A stretch of 55,987 nt of DNA from Lacticaseibacillus daqingensis (GCF_003946115.1 NZ_RHOH01000012.1:1-55987); one strand, 5' to 3'; positions 16,625 to 25,705 are shown, counted from the stretch's first letter. Translations and numbers: made by a program. Notes: generated by a model from the sequence alone, not told the origin.

Positions 16625-17695
16625 ATGGAGCAATCCACAGCAATGCGCCGCATTTGGGTCGGATGGCGCTGGCGTAAATGGCTAGTGCCACTTGGCCTGG
16701 GTGCGGCGGTTTTTCTCCTGGGGCTGTCGCTGATGATTGGCATTCTCGCCAGTGTCGATGCGTATATGGGTCGAGAGGCTGAAGACGTGGCCGCCGATGC
16801 TGGAAGTGGCGGCTTGCTGACCAACATGGCATTCGACGCAGCGGTATTTCACGCCGCCTGGGATAAGGGGTTCGGGCATGGCGTACTGGCTAACCAAGAG
16901 CAGTACACCATCGCTGCGGCGCAAAAAGCAGGCGTCAATCCGGCGCTATTTGCCGCCATCATGGCTAACGAGTCTGGCTGGGGCACCAGCCGTGCGATCC
17001 GCGTAGACAACAATCCCAGTGGTCAGATGAGTGGCAACCAGGTGATTCACTTTAGCAGCATTGAGGCGGGCATCGACGGCACAGCGGCCACGCTTCATAA
17101 CCTGGTCGTCGTGCGTGGGCTGAGCACTCTGACGGCTCTGCAACAAGCTTATGCCCCAGTCGGGGCGGGCAACGATCCAGGCAATCTGAACTCTGGTTGG
17201 TTGTCCGCTGTGACCTCAATCATTAAGAAATTCATGACCCCAGCGGATGCGGATGCGTTGATCACTGGCAAGGGAGCAAGCAATGCTAACGTCAAGATTA
17301 TGGGAGACAAGATGAGCTACTTTGATCAAGCCTACGCCGCAGCAAGCGCGCAACTTGGCAAGCCTTATGTCTTTGGCGCGAATGTTTCTGGCGCAAGGCC
17401 TGCTGGCTTTGATTGCAGTGGTTTAGTGCAATGGGCGATGCGCCAAGCCGGCGTCTGGCTACCTAGAACTGCACAGGATCAGTACAACGCGACCACACGG
17501 ATCACTAAGAGTGAGGTGAAGGCTGGGGATTTAATCTTCTTTGAGCACACGTATTCCGGCCCCCGGATCACGCATGTCGGGATTGTGCTGTCGAGTACGC
17601 AAATGATCAACGCTGCGGGACAAGACGTCAATATTGCCACCTACACGTCGTCGTATTGGCAGGCACACTTTGCTGGTTTTGGCAGAGTCAAATAA
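16625..17695 (+). CDS. two-domain cell-wall hydrolase (lysozyme-like + NlpC/P60)
   Basis: 356 residues. An N-terminal membrane helix (about 22-45) anchors it. Residues 75-215 form a glucosaminidase/lysozyme-like domain (AAQKAGVNPALFAAIMANESGWGTS...). Residues 230-356 are an NlpC/P60 peptidase with Cys in FDCSGLVQW and His in THVGIV. It opens peptidoglycan so the transfer channel can pass, the VirB1-like role of Gram-positive systems. It sits directly after the VirB4 gene, which is the common order. Both active-site residues are visible. Confidence 0.9.
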   Translation: MEQSTAMRRIWVGWRWRKWLVPLGLGAAVFLLGLSLMIGILASVDAYMGREAEDVAADAGSGGLLTNMAFDAAVFHAAWDKGFGHGVLANQEQYTIAAAQKAGVNPALFAAIMANESGWGTSRAIRVDNNPSGQMSGNQVIHFSSIEAGIDGTAATLHNLVVVRGLSTLTALQQAYAPVGAGNDPGNLNSGWLSAVTSIIKKFMTPADADALITGKGASNANVKIMGDKMSYFDQAYAAASAQLGKPYVFGANVSGARPAGFDCSGLVQWAMRQAGVWLPRTAQDQYNATTRITKSEVKAGDLIFFEHTYSGPRITHVGIVLSSTQMINAAGQDVNIATYTSSYWQAHFAGFGRVK

Positions 17696-17709
17696 GGAGG
17701 AGTTTGGAA

Positions 17710-18330
17710 ATGGCAAATGGGAAACTCGTATTTGGTCTGGCAACCTGGGCGGTTCTGGCCACCGGCGCGGCCGGGGTTGGATGGTATCAGCTTCATCAGG
17801 AGGCAGCAAAGCCACGTACTAATGTTGTGGTGAATAAGGGCTCTGGCAAGACAACAACCACGACGTCAGTGCCTCAGGATTCCGGCGCCTCACAAGCTGA
17901 AAAGGCTGATGCAAAAGAGCTAGCTTCATTGAAGTCCAGCAACGACACAATTACTAAACGTGCGAAGGCTTTCGTGACGTTGCACACGCAATTCTATGAG
18001 AATGCGCGTAAGCACCACGACGATATTGAGGCCATCTCAACGAAGAAGATTGCCGACGACCTCGTGGTCGTTCCGACCGGCGGCATGGCCGCTGACAACT
18101 TCCGTTGGAGCACGACCTGGTACAACCGAGACGTGCAGATTCAGCCGGAAAACGGCAATGAACGCCAGGCAACTGTCCGGGTGGTATTCGATTTGAGCGG
18201 AGCCGGGAACACGAATCCACAGAAGCAGGACATCCTCTATCGCCTCACTTTTAAGGACGAGAAAATTACCGAGTGGAGTGAGTATGTTTACGCAGAAATG
18301 GAGCCTGGCGTGTCTATGAACCAACAGTAG
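17710..18330 (+). CDS. VirB8/TcpC-like membrane protein
   Basis: 206 residues from the ATG at 17710 (AAGGAGGAG site). One N-terminal membrane helix (LVFGLATWAVLATGAAGVGWY), a Thr/Ser-rich linker, a helical stretch (LASLKSSNDTITKRAKAFVTLHTQFYENARKH) and a beta-rich C-terminal half. This is the topology of VirB8-like NTF2-fold proteins that scaffold Gram-positive T4SS. The call rests on topology and position between the wall hydrolase and the operon end. Confidence 0.6.
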   Translation: MANGKLVFGLATWAVLATGAAGVGWYQLHQEAAKPRTNVVVNKGSGKTTTTTSVPQDSGASQAEKADAKELASLKSSNDTITKRAKAFVTLHTQFYENARKHHDDIEAISTKKIADDLVVVPTGGMAADNFRWSTTWYNRDVQIQPENGNERQATVRVVFDLSGAGNTNPQKQDILYRLTFKDEKITEWSEYVYAEMEPGVSMNQQ

Positions 18331-18342
18331 AAGGGAGGAGAA

Positions 18343-19161
18343 GTGTTGAGTGCTTTTAGTTCAACAATCACGATGAGGCCACAGAATCGGGCCGAGAAAA
18401 AGTTCATCTATCTCCTCGCAGGAATCATCGTCGTTGTCGCCACTGCCTTTGCAGTGGCTTTTTTATTTCCCAAAAGCAGCACAGCAAGTGGCGTAAAACC
18501 AGATCAGTCTTTTACCCAAGGCGACAACCAATTCACTTTCGCTGGGGCGTCACGCTACGCCAACAAAACGACGTATCAGTTGAACCTCTATGTGAAGGAT
18601 AACCAGATTGATCCGCTGCAACCAATCACCGCAAACGTGCGCACTCGTAGTGCTGGTAATGGCGAAAAGCTACCAGCAAAACTGGTTCAGGTAAGCGAAG
18701 ATTTCTACGCCTTGGTCGTGAAGAATGTACCTGATAAGCAGACGAGTCTGTACGTTGCCATTGGCACAAACAAGCAACTGAACGGCGGCCTTTCCATGTC
18801 ATCTTCTCAGCCAATCAGTATCCAAAAGGTGACTCTTTCTGATCATAGTTCGACACCATCGAGTCGCGCATTGGAGCAGGAATACTTCACCTACATGGTT
18901 CATTTCTACGGCAAGCGCATCACTACCTACCGTCAGAAAGTGAAGGACGCTGACGCCAATATCGCAACGCTCAAGGCTACTTTGAAGAAGCAGAAAGCGT
19001 CGCTTTCCGTTCAAACCGGATCGCAAAAGGCCGCAACAAAACAGAAGATTTCGGACACCGAAACCTCGCTAAAGACGCAGAAAACCGAACGGGCATCTGC
19101 ACAAAAATCAATTAAATCTGCACGCATTGCGCGCGAAAAGTACCAGAAGCAGTTGGAATAG
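18343..19161 (+). CDS. membrane-anchored coiled-coil protein, last gene of the transfer operon
   Basis: 272 residues from a GTG start with AAGGGAGGAG. One membrane helix (FIYLLAGIIVVVATAFAVAFLF), a beta-rich middle (about 60-170), then a coiled coil of about 75 residues rich in Lys, Ala and Gln (residues about 195-270). Not recognised as a named family. It ends the + strand transfer operon, right before the putative oriT, and would face outside or into the wall. Confidence 0.65.
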   Translation: MLSAFSSTITMRPQNRAEKKFIYLLAGIIVVVATAFAVAFLFPKSSTASGVKPDQSFTQGDNQFTFAGASRYANKTTYQLNLYVKDNQIDPLQPITANVRTRSAGNGEKLPAKLVQVSEDFYALVVKNVPDKQTSLYVAIGTNKQLNGGLSMSSSQPISIQKVTLSDHSSTPSSRALEQEYFTYMVHFYGKRITTYRQKVKDADANIATLKATLKKQKASLSVQTGSQKAATKQKISDTETSLKTQKTERASAQKSIKSARIAREKYQKQLE

Positions 19162-19173
19162 CATGAAAATCCC

Positions 19174-19440
19174 CGTGGGTTTTTCATGGGTTATCGTGGG
19201 CCTTGCTGAAAATGCGTGGGCATAGGCCCTTGAATCGTGGGTTTAGGTGTTTTGGGTCCGTGGGCGTAGCGGGCTATAACGTGGGTTTTAGGGCCTAATT
19301 CCGCTATCACCCAGAATCAACCCGCACTGCGGGTTCTATCACAATGTGATAGCAGATTTCTATTATGCTCTTTCAAATGGCTTGGGCTTTTCGCCCCAGC
19401 CAGACCTTTGAACCGCCCCGCCGCAAGCGGCAGTAGAAAA
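19174..19440. other. putative oriT region with 21-bp iteron array and inverted repeats
   Basis: No gene lies between 19162 and 19472. CGTGGG occurs six times, starting at 19174, 19195, 19215, 19236, 19259 and 19280, so about every two helical turns. It is followed by AACCCGC/GCGGGTT (19319-19335), the 17-bp palindrome CTATCACAATGTGATAG (19336-19352, half-site also at 19303), and a GGCTTGGGC/GCCCCAGCC hairpin (19379-19401). The position directly upstream of relaxosome genes and after the tra operon is the usual place of oriT. The nick site is not identified; a binding array for a regulator is an alternative. Confidence 0.6.
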
Positions 19441-19472
19441 CAGTGCACCCTTATATGGAAGGAGGAGGCAAC

Positions 19473-19727
19473 GTGGCAACTACAATCATTCGCAACATTC
19501 GTAGTGCAGATCTAGCGGTCATCGACGACGCTGCGTCAAAAAAAGGAGTCTCAAGAGAGCAATTCCTGAGACAACTGATCCACACCTCGGCGTCGCAATA
19601 TTTCAGCGATCACGACAAGGAAAGCCTGGAGGAAACGTTGCGCAAAGCCGAAACGGTGATTGCGGAATCGACAAAAGCCATTAACAGTTTCGTCGCTGTT
19701 CTTGGCAACAAACAGGAGGGGCTATGA
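19473..19727 (+). CDS. ribbon-helix-helix relaxosome accessory protein (MobC-like)
   Basis: 84 residues from a GTG with GGAAGGAGGAGG upstream. The N-terminus (ATTIIRNIRSADLAVIDDAASKKGVSREQFLRQLI) is a ribbon-helix-helix DNA-binding domain; the rest is helical (ESLEETLRKAETVIAEST). Directly next to the iteron array and before the relaxase, it probably binds oriT and helps place the relaxase. It overlaps the next gene by 4 bp. Confidence 0.7.
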   Translation: MATTIIRNIRSADLAVIDDAASKKGVSREQFLRQLIHTSASQYFSDHDKESLEETLRKAETVIAESTKAINSFVAVLGNKQEGL

Positions 19728-20167
19728 CAAAAGTTCGTAAGCACATCATGCTTGAGGACACCTCCAAGAATGGGTTGTCTTGGGAGTGGCTAGCCGACTA
19801 CATGAAGGAAAATGGCATCCGTACGCTTGGTGATGGACTGCAACATCTCTTTATAGAATATCGGCAACTGCAACGGCAGGTTGCTGGTCAAGAGAACCTT
19901 GCAAAAGCAATCGCCAAGGAGGTTAAACCTCAGCTTGATCCAATTCGTATTCGGACGGGTTATGTCGATAAGAACGTGCGGGTGCTCACCAATTTACTCA
20001 ACTCGTATTTGATTATCAGTGGCATGGAAGACGCGATTCCGGTGACCGATGTTATGGCGGAATCTATTACCGCAACACAGAAGCAGGTCGCAGATCAGAT
20101 CCATGCTTACCAGGTCGCACGTAAGGATAAGCTAACGAGATCGACGCGGGGTGATGGTGATGAGTAA
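19724..20167 (+). CDS. putative relaxosome accessory protein
   Basis: 147 residues, ATG overlapping the previous stop by 4 bp and with AGGAGGGG upstream. Helical and charged, with no membrane helix (GLQHLFIEYRQLQRQVAGQENLAKAIAKEVKPQ; RVLTNLLNSYLIISG). Not recognised as a named domain. Its place between a MobC-like gene and the relaxase, with overlapping reading frames at both ends, suggests a relaxosome role. Confidence 0.6.
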   Translation: MTKVRKHIMLEDTSKNGLSWEWLADYMKENGIRTLGDGLQHLFIEYRQLQRQVAGQENLAKAIAKEVKPQLDPIRIRTGYVDKNVRVLTNLLNSYLIISGMEDAIPVTDVMAESITATQKQVADQIHAYQVARKDKLTRSTRGDGDE

Positions 20168-21416
20168 GTCACCTGGCATCGTGACCGTAATGAAATTTGT
20201 CCCAGCACCCGACAAGAAGTTCAGCGGTTACGTGAACTACATGGATAGGCCGGACGCAATGCGCGGTGATCACTTCAAGGACTGGAACGTTAACCGTTTC
20301 GACGGCTACAACCATTACATGAATAACCCAGAAAAGAGCAAAGGGCTGTTCACGGCAGGTAAGGATTCTTTAACGCAGGAGGAACGCACCGAGCTGAAAC
20401 GACAGTTTGCGCTCGCACAGAAAAACGGCTCGCTAATGTGGCAAACTGTAGTGAGTTTCGATAACCGGTTTCTCGCAGACCACGGGCTTTATAATCTGCA
20501 AAGCAAGCAGCTCGACCAGGAGAAAATACAACAGACAATTCGTAATGGCATGAGTGGTCTTCTAATCAATGAAGGTTTAGCCAACACGGCGGTGTGGTCA
20601 GCATCAATTCACCTCAATACTGACAACATTCACGTGCATATTGCGTTTGTAGAACCTGAACCAACGCGCCAGAGTATCCTGATTCATGATTCCGAAGGCC
20701 AGGTGAAAGAGGCAGCAAACGGTATGATAAAACGCTCGACTATTTCCGCCTTTAAGTCCTCAATCGCAAATGAGTTAATCAACCGGGATCAGTCGCTTGC
20801 TCGACTTTCCATCCTGATACGTAATGAGCTTCCGCAGCATGACTATGACTGGGGGAAGCTCCCGAACTTTGACTTGCTGCGGTTGTACCAACAGATCTAC
20901 AAAGCGCTTCCTGACGATAAGCGGAAGTGGAAGTACAACATGAACGCGCTTCAAGAAGCGCGACCGCTGCTCGACGCGTTTAGCTCCAAATTCATGCAGC
21001 GGTATCACGCAAATGAGTTGCAAGAGTTTGATCAAGCGCTGAAGGCCGAGACAGATTTTCGCGAGGCACTGTATGGTTCTGGTCAAGAAGGTAAGGAAGC
21101 TGGTCGGGCCAAAGACTACGAACACGGTAAGTATGATGAATTGTACGCCAGGATGGGCAACTCGATCCTGAGCGAGATGAGAAAGACAGACGACGCGGTT
21201 TATAGGAAGGAGCATCCGAACGGGCTCTCCAACCACAAGGCCCAGCGAGGCCAGCCTAACCAGGGCATCTTCCAAGCCTTGTCGTCTATCCGCCGGGCGC
21301 TTTCCGGCGACATGAAGGCGCGTGCGAAAGCACAGCGCGACTATGAACGAATGCAGGATGAAAAAGAAGCTGACCGCCAGCGTCAGCAGAATCAGGGCTA
21401 TGGCCCTGAACGATGA
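20160..21416 (+). CDS. MobP-type relaxase
   Basis: 418 residues; the ATG at 20160 overlaps the end of the previous gene, and 20154 is an alternative. PGIVTVMKFVPAPDKKFSGYVNYMDRP opens the protein. The HUH metal-binding motif is HLNTDNIHVHIAF (about residues 151-163). This pattern is that of Gram-positive MobP2/MobP3 relaxases, which nick oriT and lead the strand into the recipient. The C-terminal 100 residues are charged and basic. A terminator follows the stop. I did not identify the catalytic Tyr with certainty. Confidence 0.85.
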   Translation: MSKSPGIVTVMKFVPAPDKKFSGYVNYMDRPDAMRGDHFKDWNVNRFDGYNHYMNNPEKSKGLFTAGKDSLTQEERTELKRQFALAQKNGSLMWQTVVSFDNRFLADHGLYNLQSKQLDQEKIQQTIRNGMSGLLINEGLANTAVWSASIHLNTDNIHVHIAFVEPEPTRQSILIHDSEGQVKEAANGMIKRSTISAFKSSIANELINRDQSLARLSILIRNELPQHDYDWGKLPNFDLLRLYQQIYKALPDDKRKWKYNMNALQEARPLLDAFSSKFMQRYHANELQEFDQALKAETDFREALYGSGQEGKEAGRAKDYEHGKYDELYARMGNSILSEMRKTDDAVYRKEHPNGLSNHKAQRGQPNQGIFQALSSIRRALSGDMKARAKAQRDYERMQDEKEADRQRQQNQGYGPER

Positions 21417-21444
21417 TCGCAGCCAATCAGGTTGCGATTTTTTT
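21416..21444 (+). terminator. terminator after the relaxase gene
   Basis: ATCGCA pairs with TGCGAT, followed by a run of seven T. The stem begins at the last base of the relaxase stop codon. Confidence 0.6.
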
Positions 21445-21467
21445 GTGCTCAAAAGGAGGAATGACAG

Positions 21468-23915
21468 ATGGCAACAGAAGCAACGATTGCACCGGTCACT
21501 GATGATCAAATTCTCAAATACTTGGCCGATATTGGCGATGAACTGACGACTAACCCGCGTGAAGGCATCTTTGTTTTGCGCAACGGCAGTATCATCAGTG
21601 GTCAATATGAAATGGGAACCCGTGGCGTCGATCACAACGACCTTCTCGGCCTTTTCCCAGGGCTGGATGTAACCGACGGGCACGTTGAACCATGGGGCCA
21701 GGTTCATGCCGCGACGGGCGTTGTACGCCTGGTCGCTGAGTCTGGAAAGGCACTGGTCATGGAAGGCCAGGATCTGACCGCAGCGCAGCGGAAGGTCGTA
21801 CGTGATGGCAGTTATGAAGTGGTGGCGGCTACGCCAGCCGTCACCCTTGCACCAGCATCCAATCAGTCGCAGCCTCAACATTCAGAACAAAGAGACCCGG
21901 CATCAATCGTACCGGAGGTACCACACGCGGCGACAGGGAACCTGGATGAAATCATGATTAAATCTGATCAGGCCAGCGCATGGTGGTTCAAACAGCTTCG
22001 CGAACACGCCGGGCAAGCACTCAAGATTACCCAGGTAGACGCTAATGGTGAAGAGCGATTGTATGCAACACTGACGAAGAGTAGCCGCCCAGATGTAGAT
22101 TTACAACTGACCAGTTTTGCTAAGGACGGCGGGCCACAGAGCCACCTGGAATTTAGCCAAAACACGCTGAAGGAATGGGAAAACAACCCGTTGCTGAGTG
22201 AGTTGCCGCATTCCTCGCCGGACACGCACTACCTGGCTAGCTGGGAAGAACAGACGGTAGAAAAAGCAAAACCAAAGTCCGCTAACAAGGGCATCACGGA
22301 GAAGATGATCTTGCATGCCAAGGCAGTTTCCATCCTTGATGTTGCCGCCAAGAATGGCGTGAACTTGGTACATGACGGAGGTGATTATTGGTCTTGGGAT
22401 CAGCACGATTCACTGAAAGTGAATGCCCGAAAGAACCAATTCATTTGGAACAGCCGCCAGGTAGGGGGGTCAACCATCGACTTCATGATGAAGGTTGTCG
22501 GCGTCGATAACTTCCAAAAGGCAGTGACCGCATTAAACGACGACAGTCTCTCCACCACCAAAGTGGCTGCTGAAGACCGGCAACCGTTTAAGTACGACAT
22601 TCAAAACTCTCAAGATTTCACCAAGGCTCGCGATTACCTAACGCTGGCACGCGGTCTAAATCCCTCGATTGTGGATCAGCTTCACCAGCGCGGCTTCATT
22701 CAACAGGACAGCAAGGGCAACGCGGTGTTTGTCTGGGCACATGATGGTGAGCGCGTTGGCGCTTCGATTCAGGGAACGACGATCGACAAGAAACGCAACG
22801 GCCCACGCGGTACCTTCAAGCAGATTGCTAAGAACTCAGAGCAGGACTACGGTTTCAACTTCTCCATCGGTCGGCCGAAACAACTGTACGTCTTTGAGTC
22901 GCCAATCGACGCGTTATCGTACTTGAGTCTGCACCCGCAAACAAAGGACACGATGTTCTTTGCGATGGATGGACTAAAGCCGCAGACCGTCACAAAAGCA
23001 ATGGCATACTTTCATTCCCGCACTGGCGCCGTTCCCGAACGGGTCGGCTTTGGTGTAGACAATGACCCAGCCGGGCACCGCTTCTTTGATGAGATGATCA
23101 ACAAACACGCTTTTGTGAACGTCAAAACCGGGGAGACCCTTCCATACGGGCACTTCATGGTTGATAACCTGGCAATTCCACAGGAACGCCTAAAGGTTCT
23201 GCAACAGCAGGCCGCCACCGCTGGTGTTCCATGGGAGCCGCTCGCCGCACTGGATAAAGTAGAAACCAACTTTCATGACGACAAGGAGGTCAACAACTGG
23301 TTTGGCCTGAAAGGCGGTTTCACTCACAGCGACGGAATGGCGGCCGGTGAAGCATATGAAGAGCGTACTGGCCAGCTGGCCGGTCTCATGCACGACCTGA
23401 CCGGCCAAAATGGTCTGGATTATCAGGCGCTGGTCAAGCGCCTGGATCCGGCCCTCGATCCAACCATGCAACATGCAGTGATCACCAAGATAAAGTCATA
23501 TGCTGGGCAGTACGAAAGGCTGGGCGTGAAACCGGTAAGGTATGAGATCAAAGATTGGAACGACCGACTGAAGCAGGTGCAAAACGAGAGCGGGTTTCCC
23601 ACCCGCGTAATCGACCGGATTTATGCCAAGAAGGACGAAGAGAACGCACTGAAGGTGATTCAAGAACGGAACCAAGATGGTGACAATCGCTTAAAAGCGG
23701 TACAGGCGAATCAGCTCAATAAGGGTCTGTTTGAGGCTGACTCACCGCAGGAGATGGCCTACCTGATCAAGACCTATGGTTATAGCGCCGTTGATAAAGA
23801 AGACGAGCGAAAGTACCAGCAAGCACCAGGCGTCAAGGCAGAGGCATCGCAAAAGCAAGCTCCGGCATTAGCTCAGCAGCCCGCACAGGCCGCCGCACAA
23901 GCAGCCGGACGATAG
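21468..23915 (+). CDS. DUF3991/TOPRIM-type plasmid primase-like protein
   Basis: 815 residues with AAAGGAGGAATGAC upstream. The middle has MILHAKAVSILDVAAKNGVNLVHDGGDYWSW (about 280-310) and KNQFIWNSRQVGGSTIDFMMKV, a DUF3991-like zinc-free primase N-domain. A TOPRIM segment follows: YVFESPIDALSYLSLH (about 472-487, catalytic Glu) and GFGVDNDPAGHRFF (about 526-539, Asp pair). Such proteins probably prime synthesis on the transferred strand. The Gln/Ala-rich C-terminus is low complexity. It lies between the relaxase and the nuclease on the + strand. Confidence 0.78.
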   Translation: MATEATIAPVTDDQILKYLADIGDELTTNPREGIFVLRNGSIISGQYEMGTRGVDHNDLLGLFPGLDVTDGHVEPWGQVHAATGVVRLVAESGKALVMEGQDLTAAQRKVVRDGSYEVVAATPAVTLAPASNQSQPQHSEQRDPASIVPEVPHAATGNLDEIMIKSDQASAWWFKQLREHAGQALKITQVDANGEERLYATLTKSSRPDVDLQLTSFAKDGGPQSHLEFSQNTLKEWENNPLLSELPHSSPDTHYLASWEEQTVEKAKPKSANKGITEKMILHAKAVSILDVAAKNGVNLVHDGGDYWSWDQHDSLKVNARKNQFIWNSRQVGGSTIDFMMKVVGVDNFQKAVTALNDDSLSTTKVAAEDRQPFKYDIQNSQDFTKARDYLTLARGLNPSIVDQLHQRGFIQQDSKGNAVFVWAHDGERVGASIQGTTIDKKRNGPRGTFKQIAKNSEQDYGFNFSIGRPKQLYVFESPIDALSYLSLHPQTKDTMFFAMDGLKPQTVTKAMAYFHSRTGAVPERVGFGVDNDPAGHRFFDEMINKHAFVNVKTGETLPYGHFMVDNLAIPQERLKVLQQQAATAGVPWEPLAALDKVETNFHDDKEVNNWFGLKGGFTHSDGMAAGEAYEERTGQLAGLMHDLTGQNGLDYQALVKRLDPALDPTMQHAVITKIKSYAGQYERLGVKPVRYEIKDWNDRLKQVQNESGFPTRVIDRIYAKKDEENALKVIQERNQDGDNRLKAVQANQLNKGLFEADSPQEMAYLIKTYGYSAVDKEDERKYQQAPGVKAEASQKQAPALAQQPAQAAAQAAGR

Positions 23916-23928
23916 GGGGCCGGAAACA

Positions 23929-24795
23929 ATGAAGACGAAGTATTTGGGCCGCCTCTTGACCTTGGGTGCGGCCCTGGTCGCACTCAGTGGCTGTAAGGCG
24001 GTGGATGGAATATCAAGCCTCCTCCCAGGAGCAACGGTGGAGAACAGTAAGGCCGACAACGCTTTAATCAAGACACCCTTCAGCATTAAAAAGTATCCGC
24101 AGAACTACATGGTGGTGAAGGACAACAAACCGGAGTTTGAGGGCGTGTTCGCGCGTACTGTTAGCCGTGACTTGAAGGAGCCTAGCTATATCACAGCGAC
24201 GACTGATTACTCGACTCTTGATCGCGCCGGGAGAACCCAGGGCGTGACGGCAATCGTTACCTATCAGTCGATGATGTTTCACAACAGTAGTGTTGTCAGC
24301 CGGCCCGCCTTCCCAGAAGAAACGCGAGTTTCTGGCGAGTATTTGCATGCCAAATACACGGCAACGAAAGACTCAGTAGAGAAGGGGTGGCATGGCGGCA
24401 TCAATAACAACCGCATTGTGCAACTCACGGGGTACCGGGGATACTTGTACAACAAGTCGCACCTGGTCGCCTGGTCACTCAATGGAGACATGCAAACCCA
24501 CAACGTGATTCTTGGCACGCGGGCGCAAAATGTGGGCACCAACGACATGCGTAACCCTGGCGGCATGGCTTATCCTGAGACTCTCACACGAAATTACCTG
24601 CAAGCGCACCAGGACGAAGCGGTCGCATACCAGGCCATACCCATATATAGTGGATCGGAGTTGGTACCGCGTGGCGTACACGTGATTGTACAGTCCCTCA
24701 AAAATCCGAACGGTCTGCGCCTGAACCTCTGGGTCTTTAACCAGCAGGCGGGCGTTAAAATCAACTATAAGACTGGGCAATTCAGCCTAAAATGA
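23929..24795 (+). CDS. lipoprotein DNA/RNA non-specific endonuclease
   Basis: 288 residues. A lipoprotein signal (LLTLGAALVALSGC, lipobox LSGC) anchors it outside the membrane. The nuclease core has GGINNNRIVQLTGYRGYLYNKSHLVAWSL, where NKSH stands for the DRGH motif with the general-base His, and later NPGGMAYPE, in the position of the metal-binding Asn. This is the EndA/NucA-type secreted nuclease family. On a conjugative plasmid it may remove free DNA or act on the wall surface during mating; the role is inference. It is the last gene of the mob block. Confidence 0.82.
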   Translation: MKTKYLGRLLTLGAALVALSGCKAVDGISSLLPGATVENSKADNALIKTPFSIKKYPQNYMVVKDNKPEFEGVFARTVSRDLKEPSYITATTDYSTLDRAGRTQGVTAIVTYQSMMFHNSSVVSRPAFPEETRVSGEYLHAKYTATKDSVEKGWHGGINNNRIVQLTGYRGYLYNKSHLVAWSLNGDMQTHNVILGTRAQNVGTNDMRNPGGMAYPETLTRNYLQAHQDEAVAYQAIPIYSGSELVPRGVHVIVQSLKNPNGLRLNLWVFNQQAGVKINYKTGQFSLK

Positions 24796-24851
24796 TGACG
24801 ACACCTGTTTACGCATGGTGAATGATTATGCTTCAAAATTGCATTAGTTCC

Positions 24852-24888
24852 GTCGCCGACGCGGGCGGCGGGGCTATTTTTTTGCCCT
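24852..24888 (+). terminator. terminator of the mob block
   Basis: GTCGCC pairs with GGCGGC (one G-U), followed by GGGGCTA and seven T. It lies 60 bp after the nuclease stop. Confidence 0.6.
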
Positions 24889-24947
24889 ATTTTGAGGCCG
24901 TTGCCGCATAGTTGTTCGCCGTCTCGCACAAAAACGCGTCAGAATCG

Positions 24948-24992
24948 CCTCTGACGACACCAAAAAAGGCTGATATTAGTCAGCCTTTGACT
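24948..24992 (-). terminator. terminator of the mazEF operon
   Basis: AAAGGCTGA and TCAGCCTTT (24965-24988) form a 9-bp stem with an A-run on the left (U-run on the - strand). It overlaps the last bases of the toxin gene. A CGTCAGA/TCTGACG hairpin lies just beyond. Confidence 0.6.
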
Positions 24993-25366
24993 GAGCCACG
25001 CTTCCGGGGTTCAGTAGCATTGATTACGTCGTTGATTGTTTGTAACGCTTGCGCCAGCGTGTCGGTTGCAACGGTCTCGATCCGCTCAAATCGCCGACGA
25101 CGGAAATCAAACGTATGAAATTGAAGCGGGTTGATGTACCCTTCCGTTTTCTTCTGGTGAAGTGGAATGAGCAGTCCGGTGTCTCTGAATCGGTTGCTGT
25201 CTGCATGAGTAATCGGGCACACGACCGCAAGGCCCGTTAATTTTGCGTACTGGGCATTGCTGACGACTAGGGCTGGTCGGCGCTTCTGAATCTCCTTGCC
25301 AGCACTGGGGTCAAAACTGGCACTCACGATGTCGCCTTTGTGCGGAATGTACTCAGTCCCACTCAC
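24980..25366 (-). CDS. MazF/PemK-type endoribonuclease toxin
   Basis: 128 residues from a GTG at 25366, after AGGAGGTG. Residues YIPHKGDIVSASFDPSAGKEIQKRRPALVVSNAQYAKLTGLAVVCPIT match the MazF/PemK SH3-like fold, including the KRRPALVVS loop and the VCPIT strand. FRDTGLLIPL and DVINA follow. It cuts mRNA at specific sites. The start overlaps the antitoxin end by 14 bp. Confidence 0.88.
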   Translation of the reverse strand: MSGTEYIPHKGDIVSASFDPSAGKEIQKRRPALVVSNAQYAKLTGLAVVCPITHADSNRFRDTGLLIPLHQKKTEGYINPLQFHTFDFRRRRFERIETVATDTLAQALQTINDVINATEPRKRGSVKG

Positions 25367-25577
25367 TATCCAGCACCTCCTGGTCACCCAGTACGTCGTT
25401 TTGCTTGAGGTCTGCTTTGAACCATTCACCTTCAAATGGGTTGCGGTGCTTTGGGGTAAAAACGATGGCTCCGTCGGCTTTACGTTGCACGTCAAATTCC
25501 TGTCCTTCTTCGACGCGAAGTTCCTTTGGTACTGTCAGCGTCACAGAGTTTCCAACTGATCTGGCTTTGACTGTCAT
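25353..25577 (-). CDS. MazE/AbrB-type antitoxin
   Basis: 74 residues from the ATG at 25577, with GAGGGGCG upstream. The N-terminus (VKARSVGNSVTLTVPKELRVEEGQEFDV) is a swapped-hairpin AbrB/MazE DNA-binding domain. The acidic C-terminus (NDVLGDQEVLDSEWD) would bind the toxin. It lies first in the operon and probably autoregulates it through the GTATACAC repeats upstream. A longer frame upstream runs through these repeats and is rejected. Confidence 0.85.
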   Translation of the reverse strand: MTVKARSVGNSVTLTVPKELRVEEGQEFDVQRKADGAIVFTPKHRNPFEGEWFKADLKQNDVLGDQEVLDSEWD

Positions 25578-25594
25578 TCTGAATCGCCCCTCTC

Positions 25595-25613
25595 GTATAC
25601 ACGTAGTATACAC
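25595..25613 (-). promoter_or_regulatory. mazEF operator-like direct repeat
   Basis: GTATACAC occurs twice, 11 bp apart (25595 and 25606), 18 bp upstream of the antitoxin start. One helical turn between copies fits two bound antitoxin dimers. The function is inferred. Confidence 0.5.
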
Positions 25614-25678
25614 CTCGGCGGGTTTTCTGTCCATTATATCCTTCGGGGAACACGTTCAATCGTCATTAGCGCATAGAA

Positions 25679-25698
25679 AAAAGCCGCCTCAACGGCGG
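25679..25698 (-). terminator. terminator of 25706-26056
   Basis: GCCGCC and GGCGGC around TCAAC with an A-run to the left, giving a U-run on the - strand. Confidence 0.6.
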
Positions 25699-25705
25699 CA
25701 TCCTA

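Noticed and set aside
19174-19285. CGTGGG array as the main replication origin
   Set aside because: repA has its own internal origin-like repeats; the location between tra and relaxase genes favours oriT, though a second origin cannot be excluded.
20775-21881. Long - strand frame opposite relaxase and primase genes
   Set aside because: Antisense shadow; composition is unlike a real protein and it lacks a ribosome site.
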